A stretch of DNA of 64,000 nucleotides from Pseudomonas sp. H9 (GTDB lineage Bacteria; Pseudomonadota; Gammaproteobacteria; Pseudomonadales; Pseudomonadaceae), in the NCBI RefSeq assembly GCF_004353925.1, contig NZ_SMOK01000039.1, forward strand, positions 124,001-188,000, written 5' to 3'. Every line of letters starts with the position of its first letter. Position 1 is the stretch's first letter. Below the pieces are notes generated by a model. The model was given only the letters and a program-made list of their open reading frames with translations, was not told the origin of the DNA and made no database searches. This document shows positions 1-8,832 of this stretch, piece by piece. Both the position numbers and the translations under genes were made by a program.

Positions 1-247
1 GGCCGGTAACATTCCAGTTACCTGGTTACCGAAGGCTGTAGGCAAATGGAACAGTCTTTACCTGGAAAGCGATCAGACGCCTTGGGCAGATGACATCGCT
101 TGCGCGCGTGCCGCTTTCGCTGCGCTGAATGTCGAGGTGCGCTGCGCACCCGGCAGTTGGGTAGAGGAAGAAGGTGAAGAAGATGCTGATCGCTGGATCC
201 GCATCAGCGCCGACGGCGAAGAAGAAATCACCTGGCGAACGCAGTAA
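1..247 (+). CDS. Hypothetical protein, 3' end only
   Basis: The window opens inside this reading frame (codons begin at base 2) and about 81 codons remain before the TAA at 245-247. The visible part is acidic near its end, with runs of E/D in the last 30 residues, and has no membrane segment or motif I recognise. The frame stays open to the window edge and shows Pseudomonas-like codon use, which supports a real gene. The rest lies outside the window, so no function is offered. It sits upstream of the csp/plsB pair. Confidence 0.6.
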   Translation, partial: AGNIPVTWLPKAVGKWNSLYLESDQTPWADDIACARAAFAALNVEVRCAPGSWVEEEGEEDADRWIRISADGEEEITWRTQ

Positions 248-255
248 CAACTGCA

Positions 256-321
256 GGTTGCAAGCTACAAGCCGCAAGCTACAAGTTACAAACCTGGCAC
301 GGCCGGCTTGCAGCTTGTAGC
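256..321. repeat. CAAGC-type intergenic inverted repeat, copy 1
   Basis: Short words of the type GCTACAAGC and GCAAGC are repeated in the left half. The right half carries their reverse complement (GCTTGCAGCTTGTAGC), so the region can fold into an imperfect hairpin between the partial gene and the cold-shock gene. It belongs to the same family as the elements at 27012-27103 and 51088-51164. It is distinct from the commoner GGAGCGGGCTTGCCCC REP family. It may act as a transcript end, but no T-run follows. Confidence 0.6.
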
Positions 322-344
322 CTCAAACTAGCGATCTAAAGCGC

Positions 345-554
345 TTACAGCCCGATTACGTCTTCCGCCTGCAGGCCTTTCTGACCTTGCGTGAGACTGT
401 ATTCAACCTGTTGCCCTTCGATCAGCGTGCGATGCCCCTCACCCCGAATGGCACGATAGTGAACGAACACATCGGCGCCACCTTCACGCTGAATGAAGCC
501 ATAACCTTTAGCGTCATTGAACCACTTCACACTTCCAGTCTCACGAGACGACAT
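345..554 (-). CDS. CspA-family cold-shock protein
   Basis: This 69-residue protein is a single OB-fold cold-shock domain that binds single-stranded RNA or DNA, typically as an RNA chaperone. RNP1 is seen as KGYGFI (residues 16-21) and RNP2 as VFVHY (29-33), with the usual opening GxVKWFN. Length matches the family (about 70). GGAG sits 8-9 bases before the ATG at 554. The gene is divergent from plsB across about 220 bases that hold the promoters for both and no further gene. I cannot tell which paralogue (CspA or CspD-like) it is. Confidence 0.93.
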   Translation of the reverse strand: MSSRETGSVKWFNDAKGYGFIQREGGADVFVHYRAIRGEGHRTLIEGQQVEYSLTQGQKGLQAEDVIGL

Positions 555-776
555 CTGAACTACTCCGGGTTTTTATTTTGGAATCGCCTTGTTAGCAGAG
601 GATCACCTGCCTCCGCCGACACAGCTTGAGGATTACTCCTGCAAGCTGCGGACCGAGTATATGTCAGGCTTGAAATAATTTTTATGACGAGCGTGCATTT
701 TGCTGAACTTGCGCAGATACGTCACACTAACCGACTGAGCAATCACTCGAAAAAATTCACCCAGAGCACACACTGT

Positions 777-3263
777 ATGACCCGTTCTCCCCTGCGCCGC
801 TTGATCTTTGGCGCTCTGCGTCGCCTGTTGTACCTGTGGGTGCGCTCCGAGACTATCAATCAGTCTTCCTTTACCCTGAACCTGGACCGTAGCCGACCGG
901 TGTTCTATGCCTTGCAGTCACCGTCACTGACCGACCTGGCGGTGCTCGACCGCGAATGCACCAAAGCCGGGCTGCCACGCCCAGTTCTGCCCGTGACCAT
1001 CGGCGCCCTGCAGGAGCCAGCAGCATTTTTCTACCTGACCCCCGAACCCGACTGGTTGGGCCGCCAGGACAAACGCGGCGCACCACCGACCTTGTCGCGG
1101 CTGGTCAGTGCGGTCAGCCAGCATGCTGAGGAAGACGCTCAGATCATCCCGGTCAGCGTGTTCTGGGGCCAGTCACCAGCCAGTGAGTCCAGCCCGTGGA
1201 AGCTATTGTTTGCCGACAGCTGGGCAGTGACCGGCCGCTTGCGCCGGCTGCTGACAGTGCTGATTCTGGGGCGTAAAACCCGCGTTCAGTTTTCTGCACC
1301 GATTCATGTGCGCGAGCTGGTACAGCACAACAAAGGCCACGAACGGACCGTGCGCATGGCCCAACGCATGCTGCGGGTGCATTTTCGCAACCTCAAGTCC
1401 GCCGTTATCGGTCCGGACATCTCGCACCGCCGCAACCTGGTCAAAGGCCTGGTCCACGACCCGCTGGTACGTCAGGCCATTGCCGACGAGGCTGAGCGCG
1501 AGAAAATCCCCTTGGCCAAAGCCGAAGCCCAAGCCCTGCGCTATGGCAACGAAATCGCCTCAGACTACACCTACACCGCCATTCGTTTCCTCGAAGTGGT
1601 GCTGAGCTGGTTCTGGAACAAGATCTACGACGGCATCAAGGTTAATCACATTGAACAGGTGCAAAGCATCGCGCCAGGCCACGAAGTCATTTACGTGCCC
1701 TGCCACCGCAGCCATATGGACTACCTGCTGCTCTCCTATCTGTTGTTTCGCAATGGTCTGACTCCGCCGCACATTGCCGCCGGCATCAACCTGAACATGC
1801 CCGTAATCGGTGGCTTGCTACGCCGGGGCGGGGCGTTTTTCATGCGCCGCACCTTCAAGGGCAACCCGCTGTACACCGCCGTGTTCAACGAATACCTGCA
1901 CACCCTGTTTACCAAGGGTTTCCCGGTGGAATATTTCGTCGAAGGCGGCCGCTCGCGTACCGGGCGCATGCTGCAGCCGAAGACCGGCATGCTGGCTATC
2001 ACGCTACGCAGCTACCTGCGCTCATCGCGTACGCCGATTGTCTTTGTACCGGTGTACATTGGCTACGAGCGTGTGCTTGAAGGCCGCACATACCTGGGCG
2101 AATTGCGCGGAGCGAGCAAGAAGAAAGAGTCAATTTTCGACATTTTCAAAGTGGTCGGCGCGTTGAAACAGCGTTTCGGCCAAGTCGCGGTGAACTTCGG
2201 CGAACCGATTCGCCTCGGTGCCTTCCTCGACCAGCAACAGCCTGGCTGGCGTGAACAGACGCACGCCCCGCAGTTCCGCCCCGCCTGGCTCAATGAAACC
2301 ACCTCGCGCCTGGGTGAGAAAGTCGCCCGCCATCTGAATGAAGCGGCAGCGATCAACCCGGTCAACCTGGTGGCCCTGGCGCTGCTGTCCACCAGCCGCC
2401 TGGCATTGGATGAGCGTGCCCTGGCGCGGATCCTGAACCTGTACCTGGCGTTGCTGCGCACAGTACCCTACTCGCCGCACACCACGTTGCCGGACGGTGA
2501 CGGCCTGGCCTTGATCAGCCACGTCAAAGGCATGGACCTGTTGGCCGAGCAGAGCGATGCGCTGGGCAAGATCCTCTATCTGGACGAGCAAAACGCGGTA
2601 TTGATGACCTACTACCGCAACAACGTGCTGCACATCTTTGCCCTGCCCGCCTTGCTGGCGAGCTTCTTCCAGAGCAGTTCGCGCATGAGCCGCGAACTGA
2701 TCCTGCAATACACCCGCGCGCTATACCCGTACTTGCAATCGGAGCTGTTCATTCGCTGGGAGCTCGACGAACTCGATGCGGTCATAGACCAATGGCTGGA
2801 GGCTTTTGTCGAACAAGGCCTGCTGCGCTACGAGAACGGCGTTTACATGCGTCCGGCGCCAAGCTCACGCCAGTTCGTGCTGCTGACCTTACTGGCACGC
2901 GCCATCACCCAAACCCTGCAGCGCTTCTACATGGCCACGGCACTGCTGCTCAACAGCGGCCAGCACACACTGAGTGCTGAAGAACTGGAAGACTTGTGCG
3001 TGGTCATGGCCCAGCGCCTGTCGATTCTGCATGGGCTCAACGCGCCAGAATTTTTCGACAAAACCTTGTTCCGCCATTTCATTCAGACCCAGATCGAGCA
3101 GGGCGTACTGCGCCCGGATACCCAAGGCAAGCTCGGCTACCATGAAAAACTCAGCGAACTGGCCGAAGGGGCGGCCAAGCGGGTGCTGTCGGCGGAGGTT
3201 CGCCTGTCGATTCGCCAAGTGGCCCTGCATCGCAGTGAAGACGTCACCGAATCCCCGGCATAA
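777..3263 (+). CDS. plsB: Glycerol-3-phosphate acyltransferase PlsB
   Basis: Membrane-associated enzyme that transfers an acyl chain to the sn-1 position of glycerol-3-phosphate, the first step of phospholipid synthesis. The 828-residue product has the acyltransferase motif HRSHMD (H310 and D315, the HX4D pair), then the substrate-binding block FVEGGRSRTGR, and a long C-terminal domain typical of PlsB. An upstream in-frame ATG at 684 would add 31 residues. The ATG at 777 (start MTRSPLRR) fits the roughly 830-residue length of Pseudomonas PlsB better, though neither start has a strong Shine-Dalgarno. The lipoprotein gene begins 11 bases after the stop with AAGGAG overlapping the stop region, so the two are probably co-transcribed. 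Confidence 0.96.
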   Translation: MTRSPLRRLIFGALRRLLYLWVRSETINQSSFTLNLDRSRPVFYALQSPSLTDLAVLDRECTKAGLPRPVLPVTIGALQEPAAFFYLTPEPDWLGRQDKRGAPPTLSRLVSAVSQHAEEDAQIIPVSVFWGQSPASESSPWKLLFADSWAVTGRLRRLLTVLILGRKTRVQFSAPIHVRELVQHNKGHERTVRMAQRMLRVHFRNLKSAVIGPDISHRRNLVKGLVHDPLVRQAIADEAEREKIPLAKAEAQALRYGNEIASDYTYTAIRFLEVVLSWFWNKIYDGIKVNHIEQVQSIAPGHEVIYVPCHRSHMDYLLLSYLLFRNGLTPPHIAAGINLNMPVIGGLLRRGGAFFMRRTFKGNPLYTAVFNEYLHTLFTKGFPVEYFVEGGRSRTGRMLQPKTGMLAITLRSYLRSSRTPIVFVPVYIGYERVLEGRTYLGELRGASKKKESIFDIFKVVGALKQRFGQVAVNFGEPIRLGAFLDQQQPGWREQTHAPQFRPAWLNETTSRLGEKVARHLNEAAAINPVNLVALALLSTSRLALDERALARILNLYLALLRTVPYSPHTTLPDGDGLALISHVKGMDLLAEQSDALGKILYLDEQNAVLMTYYRNNVLHIFALPALLASFFQSSSRMSRELILQYTRALYPYLQSELFIRWELDELDAVIDQWLEAFVEQGLLRYENGVYMRPAPSSRQFVLLTLLARAITQTLQRFYMATALLLNSGQHTLSAEELEDLCVVMAQRLSILHGLNAPEFFDKTLFRHFIQTQIEQGVLRPDTQGKLGYHEKLSELAEGAAKRVLSAEVRLSIRQVALHRSEDVTESPA

Positions 3264-3274
3264 AGGAGTTACCG

Positions 3275-3673
3275 ATGAAAAAACTGTCCGTGATCCTGCT
3301 TGGCAGCCTGTTGGCCGCTTGCAGCAGCACCTCTGAGCCTTCCAAGGCCAGCCTCGACGGGGAAGTGTTCTACCTGCAACGCATCGCCCTGCCGCCTGCC
3401 GCCACCCTGAGCGTCAGCCTGCAGGACGTTTCGCTAATGGATGCCCCAGCCGTGACCCTAGCCAGCCAGAATGGCCCGATCAAAGGTAACGTGCCACTGC
3501 CCTTCCACCTCAGCTACGACCCGGCTCAGGTCAAGCCCGGCCACCGCTACGCCGTTAGTGCGCGTATCGAGCTGGACGGTAAGCTGCTGTTCATCAATAC
3601 CGAACACCACGGTGTGAAACTCGACGGCACCGACTCGCAACCCGTGCGCATCAAGGTTGATGCGGTTCGCTGA
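3275..3673 (+). CDS. YbaY/YscW-like lipoprotein
   Basis: A 132-residue exported lipoprotein. The signal peptide ends in the lipobox LAAC, with lipidated Cys at residue 16. The remainder is one beta-rich domain resembling YbaY and the YscW family of secretion-associated lipoproteins. The family's cellular role is poorly known; YscW itself is a pilotin for a secretin, but nothing nearby suggests a type III system, so that role should not be assumed. The start ATG is preceded by AAGGAG at 3263-3268. It directly follows plsB. Confidence 0.8.
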   Translation: MKKLSVILLGSLLAACSSTSEPSKASLDGEVFYLQRIALPPAATLSVSLQDVSLMDAPAVTLASQNGPIKGNVPLPFHLSYDPAQVKPGHRYAVSARIELDGKLLFINTEHHGVKLDGTDSQPVRIKVDAVR

Positions 3674-3705
3674 ATGTCGTTCTGACTCTAGATAAGGAAG
3701 CTGCC

Positions 3706-4395
3706 ATGCTCCGCTCTGCTCTTACCTTCACCGGCCTGTGCGCCGGCGTGCTGCTCTCGGCCAACGCATTGGCACTGTCGCTCAGCGACTTGTCGCAAAA
3801 AGACGCCTCGGGCGGCCTCAAAGATGCCCTGACCCAAAGCGCCCAGGTGGCCGTCAAGCAACTGGGTACGCCCGGTGGTTTTAGCAACAACCCTGAAGTG
3901 CGCATCGAACTGCCGGGTAACCTCGGCAAAGTGGCGAAGAAAATGAAGCAGTTCGGTATGGGCGCCCAGGTTGAACAGCTGGAAACCAGCATGAACCAAG
4001 CCGCTGAAGCGGCCGTGCCCCAGGCCCAAGCGCTGCTGGTCGATGCGGTGAAGAAGATGACCGTCGATGATGCCAAAGGCATTCTCGCTGGCGGCAACGA
4101 CTCGGCCACTCAGTACCTCAACAAAACCAGCCGCGAACAGCTGCGCGCCAAGTTCCTGCCGATTGTCAAAAAAGCCACTGACCAAGTTGGCCTGGCCCAG
4201 CAATACAACAGCTTCGCCGGGCAAGCCGCGACGCTGGGCGTGCTGGATGCCAAGAACGCCAATGTCGAAGGTTACGTAACCGAGCAGGCGCTCAACGGCC
4301 TGTTCGACATGATTGCCAAGCAGGAAGAAACCATTCGCCAGAATCCGGCGGCAGCCGCCACCGGATTGGCCAAGAAGGTGTTTGGCGCGCTGTAA
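3706..4395 (+). CDS. DUF4197 family exported protein
   Basis: A 229-residue protein with an N-terminal signal peptide (hydrophobic residues about 4-22, likely cleavage after ALA). A mostly helical domain of the DUF4197 type follows, including the segment around KKMTVDDAKGIL. Function is not established for the family; its members are periplasmic. AAGGA precedes the ATG by 7-8 bases. It is the third gene of the plsB-lipoprotein-DUF4197 run and is followed at once by a REP pair that probably marks the transcript end. Confidence 0.82.
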   Translation: MLRSALTFTGLCAGVLLSANALALSLSDLSQKDASGGLKDALTQSAQVAVKQLGTPGGFSNNPEVRIELPGNLGKVAKKMKQFGMGAQVEQLETSMNQAAEAAVPQAQALLVDAVKKMTVDDAKGILAGGNDSATQYLNKTSREQLRAKFLPIVKKATDQVGLAQQYNSFAGQAATLGVLDAKNANVEGYVTEQALNGLFDMIAKQEETIRQNPAAAATGLAKKVFGAL

Positions 4396-4402
4396 AACAA
4401 TT

Positions 4403-4466
4403 TCGCGGGGCAAGCCCGCTCCCACTGGAGATCAGTAGACACTGTGGGAGCGGGCTTGCCCCGCGA
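4403..4466. repeat. REP palindrome pair 1 (inverted)
   Basis: Two copies of the Pseudomonas REP element face each other: CGCGGGGCAAGCCCGCTCCC and, after a short loop, GGGAGCGGGCTTGCCCCGCG. It lies between the convergent DUF4197 and RND permease genes, where it can form a hairpin that ends or stabilises both transcripts. Confidence 0.93.
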
Positions 4467-4467
4467 T

Positions 4468-7400
4468 TCAGCCCTTCTTCACCCTGAACCAAGCGGCATA
4501 CAGCGCCGGCAAGAACAGCAGCGTCAACGCTGTAGCCACGATCAAGCCCCCCATGATCGCCACCGCCATCGGCCCGAAGAACACGCTGCGTGACAGCGGG
4601 ATCATCGCCAGCACCGCCGCCAGCGCGGTCAGTACGATCGGCCGGAAACGTCTGACTGTTGCCTCGATAATCGCCTGCCAGCGGTCCAGCCCGGCAGCAA
4701 TGTCCTGTTCGATCTGATCGACCAGAATCACCGAGTTGCGCATGATCATCCCCGATAGCGCGATCGTTCCCAGCATCGCAACGAAGCCAAAGGGTTGGCG
4801 GAACACCAGCAGGAACAAGGTCACACCGATCAAGCCCAACGGTGCGGTGAGGAACACCATCACCGTGCGCGAGAAGCTGCGCAGTTGTAGCATCAGCAGG
4901 GTCAGTACCACGACAATGAACAGCGGCACACCGGCGTTAACCGATTTTTGCCCACGGGTAGAGTCTTCTACTGTGCCACCCACCTCCAGCAAATAGCCAT
5001 CCGGCAGTTCAGCGCGCACAGGCTCCAGGGTCGGCAGGATCTGTTTGACCAGGGTGACCGGCTGCTCCTTGCCATAGATATCGGCACGCACGGTGACGCT
5101 CGGCAGACGGTTGCGATGCCAGATGATCCCCTCTTCAAAGCCGTACTCCAACGTGGCCACCTGCGACAGCGCCACACTGCGGCCATTGTCGGTCGGCACC
5201 GCCAGGCTCGGCAGGCTAGCAAGCTCGGTTCGCTCCTGCTGAGTGCCACGCAGGAGGATCTCGATCAGTTCGTTGTCTTCCCGGAACTGGCTGACCGAAG
5301 AGCCGGTCAGCGAGCTTTGCAGGAACTTGGCCAGGTTGGCCGTGCTCACTCCCAGCGCACGGGCGCGGTCCTGGTCGATGTTGAGGTACACCACTTTGCT
5401 CGGCTCTTCCCAGTCCAGGTGCACGTTGACCACATGCGGATTCTCGCGCACTTTGGTCGCCACCTTACGCGCCAGCGCACGGACTTCTTCGATGTGCTCA
5501 CCAGTAACCCGGAACTGCACCGGGTAACCCACTGGCGGGCCGTTCTCCAGGCGCGTTACCCGTGAGCGCAGGTCAGGGAACTGCTCATTCAGCGTGCTGA
5601 TCAACCAACTGCGCAAGGCTTCACGCTCTTCGATGGTCTTGGCCAGCACCACGAACTGGGCGAAACTGGCGGCGGGCAGTTGCTGGTCCAGCGGCAGGTA
5701 GAAACGTGGCGAGCCGGTGCCGATGTAGGCCACGTAGTTGTCGATTCCCGCACGCTCCTTGAGCATTGCCTCCAGGCGCTTGACCTGATCGGCAGTGTTG
5801 CTGAGCGAGGCGCCTTCGGCCAGTTTCAGATCAACCATCAGTTCCAGACGCCCGGAGGCCGGGAAGAATTGCTGGGGAACGAAACGGAACAACACGATGC
5901 TACCGATGAACAGGGCTATGGTCGCAACGATCACGGTTTTACGCCGTTCCACGCACCAGCCCACCACGCGTCGTACCCGCTGGTAGAACGGCGTACCGTA
6001 AGGGTCCGGGCCGCCTTCTGCGGCGCCGTGTTTGGCTGCATGCAGTTTGGCCAGGTCGGGCAACAGGCGCTCCCCCAGATAAGGCACAAACACCACGGCG
6101 GCAATCCACGAAGCCACCAGCGCGATGGTCACCACCTGGAAAATCGAACGGGTGTACTCGCCGGTACTCGACTGCGCCGTGGCAATCGGCAAAAAGCCGG
6201 CGGCGGTAATCAGCGTGCCGGTAAGCATCGGGAACGCGGTGCTGGTCCAGGCGTAGCTGGCCGCTTTGATACGGTCGAAGCCCTGCTCCATCTTGATGGC
6301 CATCATTTCAACGGCAATGATCGCATCGTCCACCAGCAGCCCTAGGGCCAGCACCAAGGCCCCGAGGGAGATTTTGTGCAGGCCGATGCCCAGGTAATAC
6401 ATGGTGGCGAAGGTCATCGCCAACACCAGTGGAATGGCCAGAGCCACCACCAGCCCCGTGCGCATGCCCAGCGAGAAGAAGCTCACCAGCAACACAATCG
6501 CCAGCGCCTCGACCAGAACCCGGACAAACTCACCCACACCGGTTTTTACTGCGGCTGGCTGATCGGAAACCTTACGCAGCTCCATACCCGCTGGCAGATT
6601 GTTGGCAATGCGGGCGAATTCGGCCTCGAGCGCCTTGCCCAGTACCAGAATGTCACCGCCAGGTTTCATCGACACGGCGAGGCCGAGAGCATCCTGGCCC
6701 ATGAAGCGCATGCGCGGTGCGGGCGGATCGTTGAAGCCGCGACGTACCTGGGCCACATCACCGATACGGAAGGTACGATCACCGACCCGAATCGGGAACT
6801 GCTCAATTTGCTCGACCGTATCGAAGCGACCGCTCACACGAAGCTGCAAGCGCTCGCTGGGAGTTTCAAAGAAGCCGGCGGTACTGACCGCGTTCTGCTC
6901 CTCAAGGGCTTGCTGTACAGCAGCCAGGGGCAACCCAAGGGTGGCCAGCTTGAGGTTGGACAGCTCGATCCAGATCTTTTCGTCCTGCAGCCCGATCAGC
7001 TCGACCTTGCCCACGTCCTTGACCCGCTGCAGTTGAATCTGCACGCGGTCGGCGTAATCCTTGAGCACGGCATAGTCGAAGCCTTCGCCGGTCAGCGCAT
7101 AGATGTTGCCGAAGGTGGTGCCGAACTCGTCATTGAAAAACGGCCCCTGAATGCCGGGCGGCAGGGTGTGGCGAATGTCCGCAACCTTCTTGCGGATCTG
7201 GTACCACAGTTCGGGGATATCCTTCGAATGCATCGAGTCACGTGCCATGAAGGTAACCTGGGATTCACCCGGGCGGGAGAACGAAACGATCTTCTCGTAC
7301 TCACCAGTCTCCATCAGCTTCTTTTCGATGCGCTCAGTCACCTGGCGCGACACCTCTTCAGCACTGGCGCCCGGCCAAATGGTCCGGATCACCATGGCCT

Positions 7401-7533
7401 TGAAGGTGAAAGGTGGATCTTCACTCTGCCCCAGTTTGGTGTAAGACAAGGCGCCAACAAGCGCCAACAGAATCATCAGGAACAGCACAATCTGCCGGTT
7501 GCGCAAGGCCCAGGCGGAAAGGTTGAAACCCAT
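4468..7533 (-). CDS. mexK: RND efflux permease, MexK-like
   Basis: Inner-membrane proton-driven pump of the RND superfamily, 1021 residues, the usual length. The first transmembrane helix is near residues 12-32. Two large periplasmic loops follow, with the helix cluster carrying LLVDDAIIAVE (paired acidic proton-relay residues) in the first half and a second helix cluster from about residue 850. The adaptor gene ends 5 bases upstream, so the two form one operon. Position beside plsB and rsmJ with a divergent TetR gene matches mexK of P. aeruginosa, and I use that name on synteny plus family. Substrates cannot be read from sequence. No outer-membrane channel gene is adjacent, as is known for mexJK. 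Confidence 0.88.
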   Translation of the reverse strand: MGFNLSAWALRNRQIVLFLMILLALVGALSYTKLGQSEDPPFTFKAMVIRTIWPGASAEEVSRQVTERIEKKLMETGEYEKIVSFSRPGESQVTFMARDSMHSKDIPELWYQIRKKVADIRHTLPPGIQGPFFNDEFGTTFGNIYALTGEGFDYAVLKDYADRVQIQLQRVKDVGKVELIGLQDEKIWIELSNLKLATLGLPLAAVQQALEEQNAVSTAGFFETPSERLQLRVSGRFDTVEQIEQFPIRVGDRTFRIGDVAQVRRGFNDPPAPRMRFMGQDALGLAVSMKPGGDILVLGKALEAEFARIANNLPAGMELRKVSDQPAAVKTGVGEFVRVLVEALAIVLLVSFFSLGMRTGLVVALAIPLVLAMTFATMYYLGIGLHKISLGALVLALGLLVDDAIIAVEMMAIKMEQGFDRIKAASYAWTSTAFPMLTGTLITAAGFLPIATAQSSTGEYTRSIFQVVTIALVASWIAAVVFVPYLGERLLPDLAKLHAAKHGAAEGGPDPYGTPFYQRVRRVVGWCVERRKTVIVATIALFIGSIVLFRFVPQQFFPASGRLELMVDLKLAEGASLSNTADQVKRLEAMLKERAGIDNYVAYIGTGSPRFYLPLDQQLPAASFAQFVVLAKTIEEREALRSWLISTLNEQFPDLRSRVTRLENGPPVGYPVQFRVTGEHIEEVRALARKVATKVRENPHVVNVHLDWEEPSKVVYLNIDQDRARALGVSTANLAKFLQSSLTGSSVSQFREDNELIEILLRGTQQERTELASLPSLAVPTDNGRSVALSQVATLEYGFEEGIIWHRNRLPSVTVRADIYGKEQPVTLVKQILPTLEPVRAELPDGYLLEVGGTVEDSTRGQKSVNAGVPLFIVVVLTLLMLQLRSFSRTVMVFLTAPLGLIGVTLFLLVFRQPFGFVAMLGTIALSGMIMRNSVILVDQIEQDIAAGLDRWQAIIEATVRRFRPIVLTALAAVLAMIPLSRSVFFGPMAVAIMGGLIVATALTLLFLPALYAAWFRVKKG

Positions 7534-7538
7534 CGGAC

Positions 7539-8639
7539 TTACTCCTTGGCCGCCAGATTCACCACACGATTGGAACGATCTACCGGACGCACCTGTTGCC
7601 CCTCCTGGAGCACATGCACGCCTGCCGCCACTACCCAGTCCGAAGCGTTGAGGCCTTCGAGCACTGGTACGCTGTTTTCACCATACGCTCCCACCCGCAC
7701 CGCAACGCGCTTGAGCGTGTTGTCGGCGTCGACGCGCCAGACGTAGGTCTGGCCGTTCTCGGCGGTAAGCGCCGACAGCGGTACCGACAACGGCACCTGC
7801 TCAGCTTGCTGGATGTAGACCCGGGCGCTTTGGCCCAACTCTGCCGGTACCGAACCAGCAGTGAAAGCGATGCGCGCGGCAAAGGTGCGTGAGCGCGGAT
7901 CAGCCGACGGCGACAGCTCGCGAATGCGCCCGTTGAAGCGTTGATCCGGTTGCGACCACAGTTCGACCGACACTGGCTGACCGACCTTGAAGCGCCCGAA
8001 TTGCTGCTCTGGCAAACCGATCAGCACTTCCCGCTCGCCATCGGCTGCCAGGGTGAACACAGTCTGGCCTGCGGCAACCACTTGCCCGACTTCAACCTGA
8101 CGCTTGGCGATCACTCCGTCCTGAGAGGCGCGCAGCACGGCGTATTCGGTTTGGTTGCCGGCTACATCGAACTCGGCCCGTACCTGCTTGAGCCGGGCCA
8201 GGCCGGCACGGTAAAGGTTTTCAGCGTTGTCGTACTGGGAGCGGCTGACCATCTGCCGCTCCAACAAGGTTTTGTAGCGGTCACGCTCGGCTTTGACCAA
8301 GTTGAGGTTGGCTTCGGCGGCCGCCAGTTGCGCACGGCTGGCCTCCAGTTGCAGGCGCACATCTTGCGGGTCCAGTTCGGCCAACGGCTGCTCGGCCTTG
8401 ACCCGTTGGCCCTCTTCTACCAGGCGCTTGCTGACCTTACCGCCAATGCGGAACGCAAGCTCCGGTTCAAAGCGCGCATGCACTTCGCCCGGATAACTGT
8501 CAGCGGCAGCACTGGCCGGTTGCGGCTGTACCACCATGGCGGGGCGCAGGGTTGTCTGCGGTGCGCTTTCCTGCCCACAGGCAGTGAGCAACAAGGCAAG
8601 ACCGACAGGCAGAGCGAGGGGCAAGGCATGGCGCAACAT
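7539..8639 (-). CDS. mexJ: RND periplasmic adaptor lipoprotein, MexJ-like
   Basis: Membrane-fusion protein that bridges the RND permease to an outer-membrane channel. The 366-residue product starts with a lipoprotein signal (LLTAC, lipidated Cys21). It then shows the split lipoyl/barrel-sandwich halves (around LAFRIGGKV and ASQDGVIAKR) flanking a coiled-coil hairpin at about residues 95-165, and a beta-barrel domain. Length equals that of MexJ. AAGG lies about 9 bases before the ATG. First gene of the mexJK-like operon, transcribed away from the TetR gene, with a palindrome covering its likely -10 region. Confidence 0.88.
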   Translation of the reverse strand: MLRHALPLALPVGLALLLTACGQESAPQTTLRPAMVVQPQPASAAADSYPGEVHARFEPELAFRIGGKVSKRLVEEGQRVKAEQPLAELDPQDVRLQLEASRAQLAAAEANLNLVKAERDRYKTLLERQMVSRSQYDNAENLYRAGLARLKQVRAEFDVAGNQTEYAVLRASQDGVIAKRQVEVGQVVAAGQTVFTLAADGEREVLIGLPEQQFGRFKVGQPVSVELWSQPDQRFNGRIRELSPSADPRSRTFAARIAFTAGSVPAELGQSARVYIQQAEQVPLSVPLSALTAENGQTYVWRVDADNTLKRVAVRVGAYGENSVPVLEGLNASDWVVAAGVHVLQEGQQVRPVDRSNRVVNLAAKE

Positions 8640-8675
8640 GATGAATGACCTTTCGCGAGTGGCGCTTTGAATATT

Positions 8676-8691
8676 TATACTGGCGAGTATA
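8676..8691. promoter_or_regulatory. Palindromic operator candidate for the efflux operon
   Basis: A perfect inverted repeat, TATACT-GGCG-AGTATA, lies in the gap between the adaptor gene (minus) and the TetR gene (plus), 37-52 bases upstream of the adaptor start. Both arms resemble -10 hexamers on the minus strand, so a bound repressor would block that promoter. In P. aeruginosa MexL represses mexJK from the same intergenic position. Binding here is inferred. Confidence 0.55.
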
Positions 8692-8832
8692 TTAAATCAG
8701 CGACTCCACCCGGGGAAGCATGCGCCCAAGAGAAAAAACGTCTTAACACACTTTTATTATGACGATATCTGACAGCTCGTTGCGGGCTGCCGATGTACCA
8801 TGGTCACTCAACGAAATCTGTATAAATCACCC

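Noticed and set aside
3275..3673. Type III secretion pilotin (YscW) function for the lipoprotein.
   Set aside because: Family resemblance only; no secretin or other type III gene is in the window.
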